A program made the position numbers and the translations under genes. From assembly GCA_947165045.1 (NCBI GenBank), contig CAMUYW010000023.1, positions 1 through 45,955 on the forward strand: a stretch of DNA of 45,955 nt, given 5' to 3'. Origin of the DNA: an uncultured Fibrobacter sp. (GTDB lineage: Bacteria > Fibrobacterota > Fibrobacteria > Fibrobacterales > Fibrobacteraceae). Below the pieces are notes generated by a model. It did no database searches. It was given only the letters and a program-made list of their open reading frames with translations, and was not told where the DNA came from. Shown here piece by piece: positions 26,030 through 33,690 of this stretch; position 1 is the first letter of the stretch, and every line of letters begins with the position of its first letter.

Positions 26030-26986
26030 ATGAAACGCATTACTCTTCTCACAAATCCCGAAAAGTGCAATTTGCGTTGTCCGCTGTGTTTTTTGAACCA
26101 GCGGAGCGGGGTGGAATGTGGTGAGCGCGGAGGCGAATGCCGCGAATTGGATGGCTGCGGTTTTGGCGAAATGCCTTTTGATGTGGTGCGGGCTGCGATT
26201 GAAAAATACGCGGCGGAGCGTGATGCTTCGGACAATCGCATTTTGCGTGAAGTAATTCCTTCGACGATGGGGGAACCGCTACTTTATTCGCGTTTTGATG
26301 AACTGCTAGAGTTGTGCCGCGGGCTTGAAATTCCACTGAACCTCACGACGAACGGAACTTTTCCGGGCAAGTGGGGGAGTGATGCTGGAATGGTGACGTT
26401 GCTGCGTGCGTGTAGCGATATAAAGGTGAGTTATTTGGCTTCGGAGCAATTTGACGGCTGGAAAGCGAATGTTGAAAAACTGCTGAATGAGCGACGTGGC
26501 TTGATTGCAGTGCGTGCTGCGCAAAATGGGAATGCGATGCGGGTTGGAAATGTCGCGAATTCCATGCTAAATGCGCGGGCCTTGGATATTGCGACCGTTT
26601 CGCTGCAAGTGACGTTGCATAAAAAGAATGTGGACGATGTCGCAGAACTTGTTGCGTGGGCTTCTGCAATTGGTATTGAACGCATCAAGTGGAACCCGGT
26701 AGTGTTCTTGAGTGTCGCTTCGCAGGAACTCCGCGAAATGTATGCGTTGGATGATGCTTCGCTTGGAAATCTTCGTGCCGAATTGCGGACAGGCGCGTTT
26801 GCTTTTTCAAAAGTTAAGCATGAAGGGAGCTTGTTCTTTGACAATAGCGAAGACCATTGCGCTGTTGGCGGCAAGTGTGAATCTTGCCCCTTTGCTGACG
26901 AAGTGTGGGTTTGGCCCGACGGCCATGAGGAGCACTGCCCCAATCCTGAAAGACGGTGGGGTGAGCTGTCGTCATCTGCCAAATAA
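26030..26986 (+). CDS. Radical SAM protein with C-terminal cysteine cluster
   Basis: A 318-residue radical SAM protein. The [4Fe-4S] motif is C13-x3-C17-x2-C20 (EKCNLRCPLC). GEPLL near residue 88 is the SAM-binding motif, and LTTNGTF follows. The C-terminus has HCAVGGKCESCPF and EEHCPNP, four more Cys that could bind an auxiliary cluster. Substrate unknown; no partner peptide or methyltransferase is visible nearby. ATG 26030 is preferred over GTG 26012 because the latter sits inside the palindromic repeat. Very GC-skewed, repetitive codon use (GCG, TTG) compared with neighbours. Its last 15 bases overlap the convergent toxin gene. Confidence 0.83.
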   Translation: MKRITLLTNPEKCNLRCPLCFLNQRSGVECGERGGECRELDGCGFGEMPFDVVRAAIEKYAAERDASDNRILREVIPSTMGEPLLYSRFDELLELCRGLEIPLNLTTNGTFPGKWGSDAGMVTLLRACSDIKVSYLASEQFDGWKANVEKLLNERRGLIAVRAAQNGNAMRVGNVANSMLNARALDIATVSLQVTLHKKNVDDVAELVAWASAIGIERIKWNPVVFLSVASQELREMYALDDASLGNLRAELRTGAFAFSKVKHEGSLFFDNSEDHCAVGGKCESCPFADEVWVWPDGHEEHCPNPERRWGELSSSAK

Positions 26987-27274
26987 GTCCGCATGCGTAC
27001 CGGTATCTACAAGTTCTAGAATCAAGATGTTTTCTTCAATTTTGTAGATGAGTAGAAGATCAGGAAGAACATGGCATTCTCTGTGACCAGTCCAGTTTCC
27101 GATTAAAGCGTGATCTTTGAATCGAATGTCCAGAATTTCCCCTTTTTGCAAGGAATTTACAACGTCATGGATTTTCCTAACGTTATCGATATTCCTTTTG
27201 GCAATCTGTTTAAGATGTTTCTTGAATCGTTTTGTAATCCGTAAGTTATACTTGAAACCGTCTTTAGAGCTCAT
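26972..27274 (-). CDS. YafQ/RelE-type mRNA interferase toxin
   Basis: 100 residues. The C-terminal pattern KDHALIGNWTGHRECHVLPD, LLLIYKIEENIL and LELVDTGTHADLFGR follows E. coli YafQ closely, including the His residues and DTGTHADLF ending. Toxins of this family cleave mRNA on the ribosome. The ATG overlaps the antitoxin stop (ATGA), the usual coupled arrangement. The catalytic residues (H, D, H near the end) appear intact, so the toxin is probably functional. Its 3' end runs 15 bases into the radical SAM gene on the other strand. Confidence 0.88.
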   Translation of the reverse strand: MSSKDGFKYNLRITKRFKKHLKQIAKRNIDNVRKIHDVVNSLQKGEILDIRFKDHALIGNWTGHRECHVLPDLLLIYKIEENILILELVDTGTHADLFGR

Positions 27275-27546
27275 TTTTTTATGTCCAGCTCCTCAAGCAA
27301 TTCATCGAACGACGCATAAGTCTTGGCGTTAGGATCGTGGGCGAGCTGTTCGCCTTCCTTTATTGCTTCGAGGAGTTCTTTAGACGGTGGCCTTGTAACG
27401 GCAAATGGCAGTCCGTGGTGCAAAATGGCCTGCTTCAGGAATACCGTAAAAGCTTGGGATAGCGTTAATCCCAAGTCGTTAAAAAGCTCGGTTGCTTGAG
27501 CTTTTAATTCTTTATCAATGCGGATGTTTGTAACCACGGTGCTCAT
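27271..27546 (-). CDS. DinJ/RelB-type antitoxin
   Basis: 91 residues. N-terminal ribbon-helix-helix (VTNIRIDKELKAQATELF, GLTLSQAFTVFLKQAI) for DNA binding and a C-terminal tail (PNAKTYASFDELLEEL) for toxin binding, as in DinJ. Normally represses its own operon. I start at ATG 27546; the open frame extends upstream to 27954 but that part is unlike the family. AGAGG lies very close to the start, giving unusual spacing. ATGA overlap with the toxin gene. No clear operator palindrome was found in the 260 bases upstream. Confidence 0.88.
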   Translation of the reverse strand: MSTVVTNIRIDKELKAQATELFNDLGLTLSQAFTVFLKQAILHHGLPFAVTRPPSKELLEAIKEGEQLAHDPNAKTYASFDELLEELDIKK

Positions 27547-27808
27547 ACCTCTAAATATACAACAAAAAGTGCCAAATGTAAAGTGAATGTGGTGTTTTCG
27601 TGGTGCTGATGCTGTTGATACCATAGGTTTTGAGTTTTTTGAATTTTTTTGACTATCACTGAAAAAGGTTGACACTTTTGGGGTGAATTTACTGATCGGG
27701 TTGAATTGCTTTTTAAAGATAGAATAAGAGTTGGGTTGAGCGTGCAATCGGTAGATTGCAAAATAATTTGTATTTTCAAATCGGGTATATGGAAGAAAAG
27801 GAGTACGA

Positions 27809-28408
27809 ATGAGAATTTTTGAATTGTCATCCTGGAGAGGCGTAGCCTCGATAGACAACCCAAAAGGCGAGAGTCGCAGCCATGCTTGCATGGATATGAC
27901 CGAGCCGAAGGGTTGGGGCTTTGCCCCATCCATTATGGTCCTTTTGCTAACCATAGCCCTCGTCGCTTGCGGCGACGATAGTGGTACGTCTGCAAAAGAA
28001 GGGGATGGCGCTCCGGAAATACCGAAAGTTGCACGGATTTAATACAAGAAAACCATCGAGGAATATGCCCTGAAGGTTGGCGACTTTTTACATGGGATGA
28101 TTATGTAATTATTCGACAATACGAAGATAAATATGATGAGGGAATAAGCGGTTTGCGCTCTCAATGTTTCAATGGAACTAATACAAGTGGATTTTCTCTT
28201 GTTAGTGCAGGAAAAAGAGTTCGAAATGGAAAATTTGAGCGATTGATAGAGTCTGTGTATTTTTTTTACGCCAGAAGAACATGATGAAAATATAAATATA
28301 TATGCTCACATGATTACTGTTGCTGGTGATGTGAATGCACCTCCTGTAAAAAATGATGGTGATAGAAAATTATTTGGCTTTTCTGTTCGTTGCGTAAAAC
28401 TCGAATAG
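27809..28408 (+). pseudogene. Decayed FISUMP-domain lipoprotein
   Basis: ATG 27809 has a strong AAGGAG and opens a frame with a lipoprotein signal (VLLLTIALVACGDDSG). The signal is interrupted after codon 4 by about 40 codons carrying GTCATCC-family repeat DNA, and the frame stops at 28042. A second frame gives CPEGWRLFTWDDY through GFSLVSAG up to about 28260, a third gives FTPEEHDEN to LFGFSVRCVKLE with stop TAG at 28406-28408. These are FISUMP domain pieces (CPxGW, SVRC). The last frame change falls at a run of eight T (28260-28267); removing one T joins the frames. At least two frame changes and an insertion make it non-functional as written. No intact copy is nearby except 22998-23912, which is a different paralogue. 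Confidence 0.8.
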
Positions 28409-28624
28409 TTTCCTTATAAAATTTTTAAAGCGGATTATATCCGCCTTCCTTGCGTTATTGCACTTCGTGCATGACAGCTGCGGAAATCAAATGAGAGTCT
28501 GCAAGCAGCCTCTCGCTTGATTCCCTTGCTTGTCATTCCGGCTCGGTGTTGGAATGTCAATGACAATCATGGAGAGATAAGACAAAAACCTAACTTGCGT
28601 TTCAACTTTGAATTTTCGCATTCC

Positions 28625-28758
28625 TATCGGAATAGCGAGATTAGATAAAATTCTCACTTACGTTTCGAATTTTACCCTTCGGGTTTTGGCTTGCGCCAAA
28701 ATCTCAAATTTGTTCATTGTTCACTTCGTTCACGGAACAAATTTGTCGAACTCACGAC
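28625..28758. repeat. Split copy of the tRNA-Pro 3' end around a hairpin-rich insert
   Basis: 28625-28642 repeats 18 bases of 28829-28846 exactly (TATCGGAATAGCGAGATT) and 28746-28758 repeats 13 bases of 28846-28858 (TCGAACTCACGAC). In the tRNA these pieces are adjacent; here 103 bases lie between. The insert is rich in inverted repeats. Confidence 0.75.
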
Positions 28759-28797
28759 TTTGTCGTTCGTTCTCAATCTCATTATGCAAACAAAAAT

Positions 28798-28823
28798 AAA
28801 AGGCCACCGAATGGTGACCTTTT
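28798..28823 (-). terminator. Terminator of tRNA-Pro
   Basis: AAAAGGCCACC (28798-28808) and GGTGACCTTTT (28813-28823) pair at 10 of 11 positions, followed on the minus strand by TTTATTTTTG. Confidence 0.7.
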
Positions 28824-28830
28824 ATTTTTA

Positions 28831-28904
28831 TCGGAATAGCGAGATTCGAACTCACGACCTCTTGCTCCCGAAGCAAGCGCTCTACCAGACTGAGCTATAT
28901 TCCG
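28831..28904 (-). tRNA. tRNA-Pro (CGG)
   Basis: 74-nt cloverleaf on the minus strand: acceptor CGGAATA with TATTCCG, D arm AGCTCAGTCTGGTAGAGC, anticodon stem CTTGC/GCAAG with loop TTCGGGA giving anticodon CGG, and T loop TTCGAAT. Discriminator A; CCA not encoded. Confidence 0.95.
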
Positions 28905-28999
28905 ATTTGTCTTGACGGTTCGTCGTTGACGCGCACAATTATAGTTAATTTCGATTGAGTTTTAAAGGGGTAAGTGAAGAAAAAAGTGAAAATTTTTCA

Positions 29000-29455
29000 T
29001 TATTTCTTCTTTTTTACGGCTTGCGGGTGTGGCTTGCCGATTTTCATGATGCTGGAACCGGCGTTGTCGGGTTCAACTTTGTAAAATACGACTCGATTTT
29101 TCCATTCGGAACGGACTTTGCGGTCGATAATGCGCTTGACGTTTCCGTATTCCGGGTTTCCGCCACCGTGGATGACTCGCAAAACGCTGAGGCCTGCGAT
29201 GAGCAAATCGTCGATGCGACGTTCAACCGCTTCGGCGGCTTCCTCGGAGGTGAGACCGTGAAGGTCGATTTCGTCTTCGGGGTTCGGGAGTTCCCAAGCG
29301 GCGGGATTGCGGCGCATTTTCTTGCCGCGTGTAGCGCGTTGCGGCCTGGCTTCGGCTTCTGACTCCGCTTGAATTTCTGCAAGCTCGTCCTTGTCTTGCA
29401 TGGGATGGTTCTTGATCCACTCTAACTGAAATTCTTCTTCTGCATTTAAAGGCAT
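29000..29455 (-). CDS. Smr-domain protein
   Basis: 151 residues. A charged N-terminal half (about 1-60, with RGKKMRRNP) leads into a Smr domain at about 62-140 with EIDLHGLTSEEA (DLHG motif) and VIHGGGNPEYG (HGxG motif). Smr domains are nucleic-acid endonuclease or nicking domains in MutS2 and stand-alone proteins; some act on mRNA at stalled ribosomes. It lies 51 bases after the acyltransferase gene on the same strand. The lysine-rich C-terminus (VKKKK) may bind nucleic acid. Family call is firm; the role here is not known. Confidence 0.88.
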   Translation of the reverse strand: MPLNAEEEFQLEWIKNHPMQDKDELAEIQAESEAEARPQRATRGKKMRRNPAAWELPNPEDEIDLHGLTSEEAAEAVERRIDDLLIAGLSVLRVIHGGGNPEYGNVKRIIDRKVRSEWKNRVVFYKVEPDNAGSSIMKIGKPHPQAVKKKK

Positions 29456-29506
29456 GATTAATCTCTTTTTTGCGTGGAAATATAAAAAAAGATGTTGCGA
29501 TTGTTT

Positions 29507-30451
29507 TTACGTCTTGTTGACGGTAAAATTCCCGTGATAGTTCCAGCTCCACTGTTCGGGGTGGTTGGCTATCCAAGTTTCGACTTCGTGCGCGATTTCT
29601 GTGATAAGCGGGCTTTTCTCATTTACGGTGTTTGCGCTTTCCCCGTTAGCATCGTATTTGGGCGGGTAGTATTTTTCGAAATGGATGATGATGCGTTTTT
29701 TTTCACTCCATGTGCGGAATGTGACGATGCCTGCTCCCATGTCGTTCACTTTTTGGGGGAGTCGCAAATAGAGTGTGGATGGGCGACCGAATAGCGTGAC
29801 GTCGTTCCCTTTGGTGTGCTTGCCTTGATCGATGACCATCGCGAGGATTCCTTTGGTGCGGAAAAGTTCGCGGATGATGCGGCCGGTTTCGTTGGGATGG
29901 TATTCGGTGAGGTGCGGGGCGCAGCGTAGTTCCTTGAGAACATCGCGGAAGGCAGGGTCGCCGACGGAATCTGTAATGAGGTGGACGTGTTCACTGTAGC
30001 GGCAAAGACTGCGGTGTAGAAGTTCAAAAGCTCCTTGATGAATGCTGATGGCGGCGATCGGTTTGCCTTGTGCGGCGCATTTGGCGATGGCGTCGCGGAT
30101 GATATGCTCGTTTTCGTAGACGATGCAATCGGTGGTGCTTTTGATGCAGGCGAGTCCTCGGTAAGATTCAAGCGCGTTCCAGAAAATTCCCTTGAAAACA
30201 TCGCGTGCGGTTGTTTGGGAGAGTTTCGCGCTGTTATTGTGAACGGCTATGGTCGCGCAGCTTATATCGCGTTCAGCGATGTATTTTCGAGCCGATTCTA
30301 AGTGCCGTACGACACGCCCGTAAGCACGCTTCTTGTGGAGTGCTTTGTATATGGGGAAAACAACTATAAAAAGAAACGAATAGAAAAAGTCCGGCAACCG
30401 GAGTAGAATAAAAAGTAAAACTCTATATGTAATTAATTTTACTTTGTACAC
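29507..30451 (-). CDS. Lipid A biosynthesis acyltransferase (LpxL/HtrB-like)
   Basis: 314 residues. A hydrophobic N-terminus (about 8-35) anchors it to the inner membrane. The HX4E catalytic pair is in SIHQGAFELL, and VIDQGKHTKGNDVTLFG matches the family's later D-Q-G...G/F motif. These enzymes add secondary acyl chains to lipid A. GTG start at 30451 gives MYKVKLITYR; no good Shine-Dalgarno. Downstream of uap and upstream of smr, all on the minus strand. The presence of this gene supports an LPS-type outer membrane. Confidence 0.85.
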   Translation of the reverse strand: MYKVKLITYRVLLFILLRLPDFFYSFLFIVVFPIYKALHKKRAYGRVVRHLESARKYIAERDISCATIAVHNNSAKLSQTTARDVFKGIFWNALESYRGLACIKSTTDCIVYENEHIIRDAIAKCAAQGKPIAAISIHQGAFELLHRSLCRYSEHVHLITDSVGDPAFRDVLKELRCAPHLTEYHPNETGRIIRELFRTKGILAMVIDQGKHTKGNDVTLFGRPSTLYLRLPQKVNDMGAGIVTFRTWSEKKRIIIHFEKYYPPKYDANGESANTVNEKSPLITEIAHEVETWIANHPEQWSWNYHGNFTVNKT

Positions 30452-30471
30452 TGTTGGACTTGTTTGATTAA

Positions 30472-30536
30472 GTCATTCTTCGCAGGAGAATCCATAATTT
30501 CTTGCCTTTATGGATTCCCGCCTTCGCGAGAATGAC
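30472..30536. repeat. Long imperfect palindrome (GTCATTCT family)
   Basis: The left arm starts GTCATTCTTCGCAGGAGAAT at 30472; the right arm, ending GAGAATGAC at 30536, is its imperfect reverse complement. It lies just past the uap stop and can act as its terminator. Confidence 0.6.
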
Positions 30537-30545
30537 AAGGGGCGG

Positions 30546-31883
30546 CTATTCATCAAACTCCAGAATATTCCTTCCGAGTTCGCGGTCGAAGATGCTCTGC
30601 TTGAGGCCTTCGCCTGCGTAACTGATGGTCGGCGAAATCTCGTAGAGCTTCTTTTCGTCAATTTTGACGTGCGCCTTGCGGAGCCAATCGCGGTGGAGTT
30701 TGCCAATCATTGTGCGAGCGGTCTTCGGAGAATCATTGCCTTCGGCATTCTTGACGGGACTGAATTCTTCTTCGCGGACGACGCCGAACGGGAGCATGGA
30801 ACCGAGCTGCGGGAATGCATCAAAGAGGAACTGTTCGAACTTGAAGCATTTTTCGATGCCACAAACGGTCTTGCGCGCTGTGTGCCACGGGAGCTTGCTC
30901 GTCTGCAACTTGCGAAGTCCGCTGATTTTAAACAAGTGAATGGCGATGTTGCCGCCGTCGAACGTGAGGCTACCATCGGCGTTTGTCATGTCGCGGTAGT
31001 TTTCCGGGAGGTCGCTATATTCTACGACGCCCGGCTTCTTGTTCTGGAATGCGAAAATGCCGACTTTTTCGTTCGGACCAGCTTTATGCACAACCTTTGA
31101 GGCGCTGAGCATGTTGCCTTTTTCGGCGAGCGCACCAATGAATGCCGGGTCGCAAATGCGGCAAAGTGCGTTATCGACGCTGTAGAGGAACACGTACTGT
31201 ACGCCGCGTTCCACAAGCCAAGCGAGCGTTCCGCTCTGGGCGAGAGCGCGGAAGCATCCGCCGTTTCCATCAGGAACAAGTGCCAAGTGGTCTTCGCCAT
31301 CGAGCACGGCCTTTCCGTCTGCGGTGAGAGCGCAAATCGTACCCTGTTCAAAGAAACGAATATCTTCGCGATTGAGCCCAAAGAAGTTGTTTTCGGCAAA
31401 AAAGTTGACTGTCGCTTCGTGGTTGAGTGGGCTCGTCATGATGCACCATGGAATCGCGTGACCAACGCGGGCGCCCAAGTTGCGTAAACGTTCTGCCTGC
31501 AATTGAAACAAACTCTTGTGGCTCGGAAGGCCGATATCGAACATTCCCTTGGGACCATCGAAACCTAGACGGGAACCTTGTCCGCCTGCGACGAGGAATG
31601 CGGCGACTTGGCCTTTGCTCAAAAGAATTTCGCCTGTCTCTTTCCAGAATTCATAACGGAGATCGTCGGTGGCGAGTTTCCACGGCATCGGGGTGAGGTC
31701 TGCAGAAACGTTGTCGCTTAAGCTTGCGGCTGATTTTTCGGCATGCAGTGCCTTGAGCTCTTGCCAGTCCTGGCTCAAAATATCGCGTTCCAAATTTGCG
31801 CGGGCGTCACCCGTCAAAGTTTCAAGATGGGCAGCCAATTCTTGCTGACCCGCAGCGTTCAAAGTTTCAATAATACTGTTCAT
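30546..31883 (-). CDS. UDP-sugar pyrophosphorylase of the eukaryote-like UAP/UDPGP family
   Basis: 445 residues. The nucleotide-binding loop LVAGGQGSRLGFDGPKGMF (about 97-115) is the UAP1/UGP2 type rather than the bacterial GalU or GlmU type. DGNGGCFRALA, EKVGIFA-like NEKVGIFAF, VEYSDLP and GNIAIHLF are further UDPGP family motifs. It makes UDP-GlcNAc or UDP-hexose from UTP and the sugar 1-phosphate; which sugar cannot be read. ATG 31883. It stands between mraY and lpxL-like genes, fitting envelope precursor supply. The 173 bases upstream are strongly structured. Confidence 0.85.
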   Translation of the reverse strand: MNSIIETLNAAGQQELAAHLETLTGDARANLERDILSQDWQELKALHAEKSAASLSDNVSADLTPMPWKLATDDLRYEFWKETGEILLSKGQVAAFLVAGGQGSRLGFDGPKGMFDIGLPSHKSLFQLQAERLRNLGARVGHAIPWCIMTSPLNHEATVNFFAENNFFGLNREDIRFFEQGTICALTADGKAVLDGEDHLALVPDGNGGCFRALAQSGTLAWLVERGVQYVFLYSVDNALCRICDPAFIGALAEKGNMLSASKVVHKAGPNEKVGIFAFQNKKPGVVEYSDLPENYRDMTNADGSLTFDGGNIAIHLFKISGLRKLQTSKLPWHTARKTVCGIEKCFKFEQFLFDAFPQLGSMLPFGVVREEEFSPVKNAEGNDSPKTARTMIGKLHRDWLRKAHVKIDEKKLYEISPTISYAGEGLKQSIFDRELGRNILEFDE

Positions 31884-32056
31884 TGTTTTTTCAAATCTTG
31901 CCCAAAGGGGTTTTAGGGGAATCCCCTAGGTGAGGGGGTGATGGAAGACTCTACAAAAGCCTAACCGCTAAGCGAACAATTCCGCAGCCGAAGGGGAGGA
32001 CCTGTGAGCGTGCGGCTTAGGCTGTGTAGAGGCTGCAGTCAGGGGGAGCCGTCCCC
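31884..32056. other. Structured intergenic region between mraY and uap
   Basis: CTCTACAAAAGCCTAACCGC (31949-31968) pairs with GCGGCTTAGGCTGTGTAGAG (32012-32031) at 18 of 20 positions, apart from small bulges. Also present: AGGGGAATCCCCT (near 31916) and AGGGGGA/TCCCCCT (32041-32058), the latter across the mraY stop codon. No T-run follows, so this is not a simple terminator. Confidence 0.65.
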
Positions 32057-33205
32057 CTACCTAATACCAAAGAACACAACCATGCTAAAGATGAGCGCGA
32101 AAATGCTCACCAAGTGCATGCGCCACACAATCTTGGAGTTCATAAGCGGCTTACTCGGGAAGCGTCCATCCCACTTCTTTTGGTAGTGGTGGTGGAGCGG
32201 GGCGCAAAGGAAGATTCGCTTGCCGGTACCCGTAGCTCTCTTGGTAATCTTGAACCAGGTAATCTGCATCAACACGGAGCATGCTTCGGCAATGATGATG
32301 ATGCAGACGATGGGGAGGAAGAGCCCTGCCTGCACGAGGATGAACATGATACCGATTGTAGCGCCAAAACCGACGGAGCCTGCGTCGCCCATGTAGATTT
32401 CTGCCGGAGGGCTATTGAACCACAGATAAGCGAGCAGCGCGCCTGCAATGGAGGTTGCCAGCGGGAAAAGTTCGTCGCAGCCGGGGAGGTACGGCACGCT
32501 CAGGTACTGACTGAAGATAAAGTTTCCGCTCACGTAGGCCACAAGTCCAACAAAGAACATGCTGGTGAGAATCGGCACGGAAACAAGGCTATCGAGACCG
32601 TCCGTGAAGTTTGTTCCGTTTGCTGAGGCCGCGATAACGAAGGTCATGAATGCCACGAAAATCCAGTTGGGGAGGTGAATCTGGAACACGTCAATCGGGC
32701 AGAACGGAATGGTGAGGTCACCCTTGAGCTCGGGAATAAACTTGTAACAGAAAATAGCAACGACGAAGCTGAACAAAAAATAGAGGAAAAGCCTAAGCGT
32801 GCTGGAAATGCCATCGGCCTTGTCCATGTACTCGGCTGCTTTGAGCTTTCCTTGGTTGATGAGGCGTTTGGCACGGACTTTAGCCATGTCGTCGGTCGCG
32901 CCGACTGCGCTGAATAGTGCGAGAATAACGAGTGTCGAAATTGTGTAGCCATTCATTTGGCAGACGAGCAGAGAAACGATTTCGACAACAATTACGAGCA
33001 GGAGGCCGCCCATAATCGGAGGCGATTTGGTTTTGCCGTCCTTGTCGAAATCGCTAGTGGCATCGAGCCTTTGCAAGAAACGGATGTACTTGGGCATAAA
33101 GAACAGCACCAAGATGATGGAAAGCATGGCGGCGACACCCGCACGGAACAGACGACCGTCAAAGAGGTCGATATGAGTTGTTTGATAAAGCCAATGACAA
33201 AGCAT
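32057..33205 (-). CDS. mraY: Phospho-N-acetylmuramoyl-pentapeptide transferase
   Basis: Makes lipid I by moving phospho-MurNAc-pentapeptide to undecaprenyl phosphate in the inner membrane. 382 residues with about ten membrane helices. Motifs: SPPIMGG (usually TPTMGG), TDDMAK, GTNFTDGLDSL, SPPAEIYMGDAGSVGFG and PLHHHYQ, with the catalytic Asp and the HHH loop intact. It is separate from a dcw cluster here; neighbours are uap and a zinc-ribbon gene. ATG 33205. The SPPIMGG variant is outside the Asp residues that bind magnesium and is probably neutral. Confidence 0.96.
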   Translation of the reverse strand: MLCHWLYQTTHIDLFDGRLFRAGVAAMLSIILVLFFMPKYIRFLQRLDATSDFDKDGKTKSPPIMGGLLLVIVVEIVSLLVCQMNGYTISTLVILALFSAVGATDDMAKVRAKRLINQGKLKAAEYMDKADGISSTLRLFLYFLFSFVVAIFCYKFIPELKGDLTIPFCPIDVFQIHLPNWIFVAFMTFVIAASANGTNFTDGLDSLVSVPILTSMFFVGLVAYVSGNFIFSQYLSVPYLPGCDELFPLATSIAGALLAYLWFNSPPAEIYMGDAGSVGFGATIGIMFILVQAGLFLPIVCIIIIAEACSVLMQITWFKITKRATGTGKRIFLCAPLHHHYQKKWDGRFPSKPLMNSKIVWRMHLVSIFALIFSMVVFFGIR

Positions 33206-33306
33206 ATTTAGGCGTTAAGTATTGGGTTATAGGTTTATATGTTGCAAAAATAAAATATTGTAATTGTATTTGGCTTGGGTATGTAAAAAATTCTACATTT
33301 TAGGGT

Positions 33307-33687
33307 ATGAGTGAAATGGATATCGAATGCCCGCATTGCGGAACGAAATTTAAGGTCCAGATCGACGGGGACTTCTCGAATATGATGGTCTTCCCGTGCG
33401 CTCGGTGCCAGACTCCCTTGATGTGCTATCATGGGGAGGTTTCGGAACTTGACCGCGAAGAGTTCGCCAAGTTGCGCCAGAGGCTTTCGAAAGTTCTGGA
33501 CGTCGTGATGCGTCAGGATGGTACTGTGGGCGAGGTCGCGAATACGCTCAAAAAGCTCGTGGATGTCTCGAACAGTCGTGCTGCGGACCGCGAACATGAG
33601 CAATCGGCAATTACCGATGATGTCTTGGATACTCTGCAAAAAGACCTCAATGAAATGGACGTCGATGCGTTCTTGAGTAAGCTGTAA
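33307..33687 (+). CDS. Zinc-ribbon protein of unknown function
   Basis: 126 residues. An N-terminal zinc ribbon: CPHCGTKFKVQ and FPCARCQTPLMCY. The remainder is acidic and helical, ending in DVDAFLSKL. I do not recognise a family. The ATG at 33307 follows a weak ribosome site. It is 3 bases ahead of the LysE gene, so the two may be co-transcribed. Confidence 0.7.
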   Translation: MSEMDIECPHCGTKFKVQIDGDFSNMMVFPCARCQTPLMCYHGEVSELDREEFAKLRQRLSKVLDVVMRQDGTVGEVANTLKKLVDVSNSRAADREHEQSAITDDVLDTLQKDLNEMDVDAFLSKL

Positions 33688-33690
33688 TTT

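Larger units (their letters stand above)
28409..28830. other. Palindrome-rich non-coding region before tRNA-Pro
   Basis: No gene. It contains hairpin GCGGAT/ATCCGC (28430-28444), GCACTTCGTGC (28459), a GTCATTCC-family repeat (28531-28560), and from 28625 to 28758 a split copy of the tRNA-Pro 3' end (separate entry). Within the split are hairpins ACCC/GGGT (28673-28683), TTTTGGC/GCCAAAA (28684-28701) and CAAATTTGTTC/GAACAAATTTG (28705-28745). Confidence 0.7.

Noticed and set aside
27809..28042. Short intact lipoprotein of 77 residues
   Set aside because: The lipoprotein signal is interrupted and the FISUMP domain continues in other frames downstream, so it is the front of a pseudogene.
28409..28830. 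CRISPR-like array
   Set aside because: The repeats here are palindromes and a split tRNA copy, not regularly spaced direct repeats.
28608..28915. Small open frames over the tRNA-Pro region
   Set aside because: They overlap the tRNA gene or the palindromic repeats and have no ribosome site.
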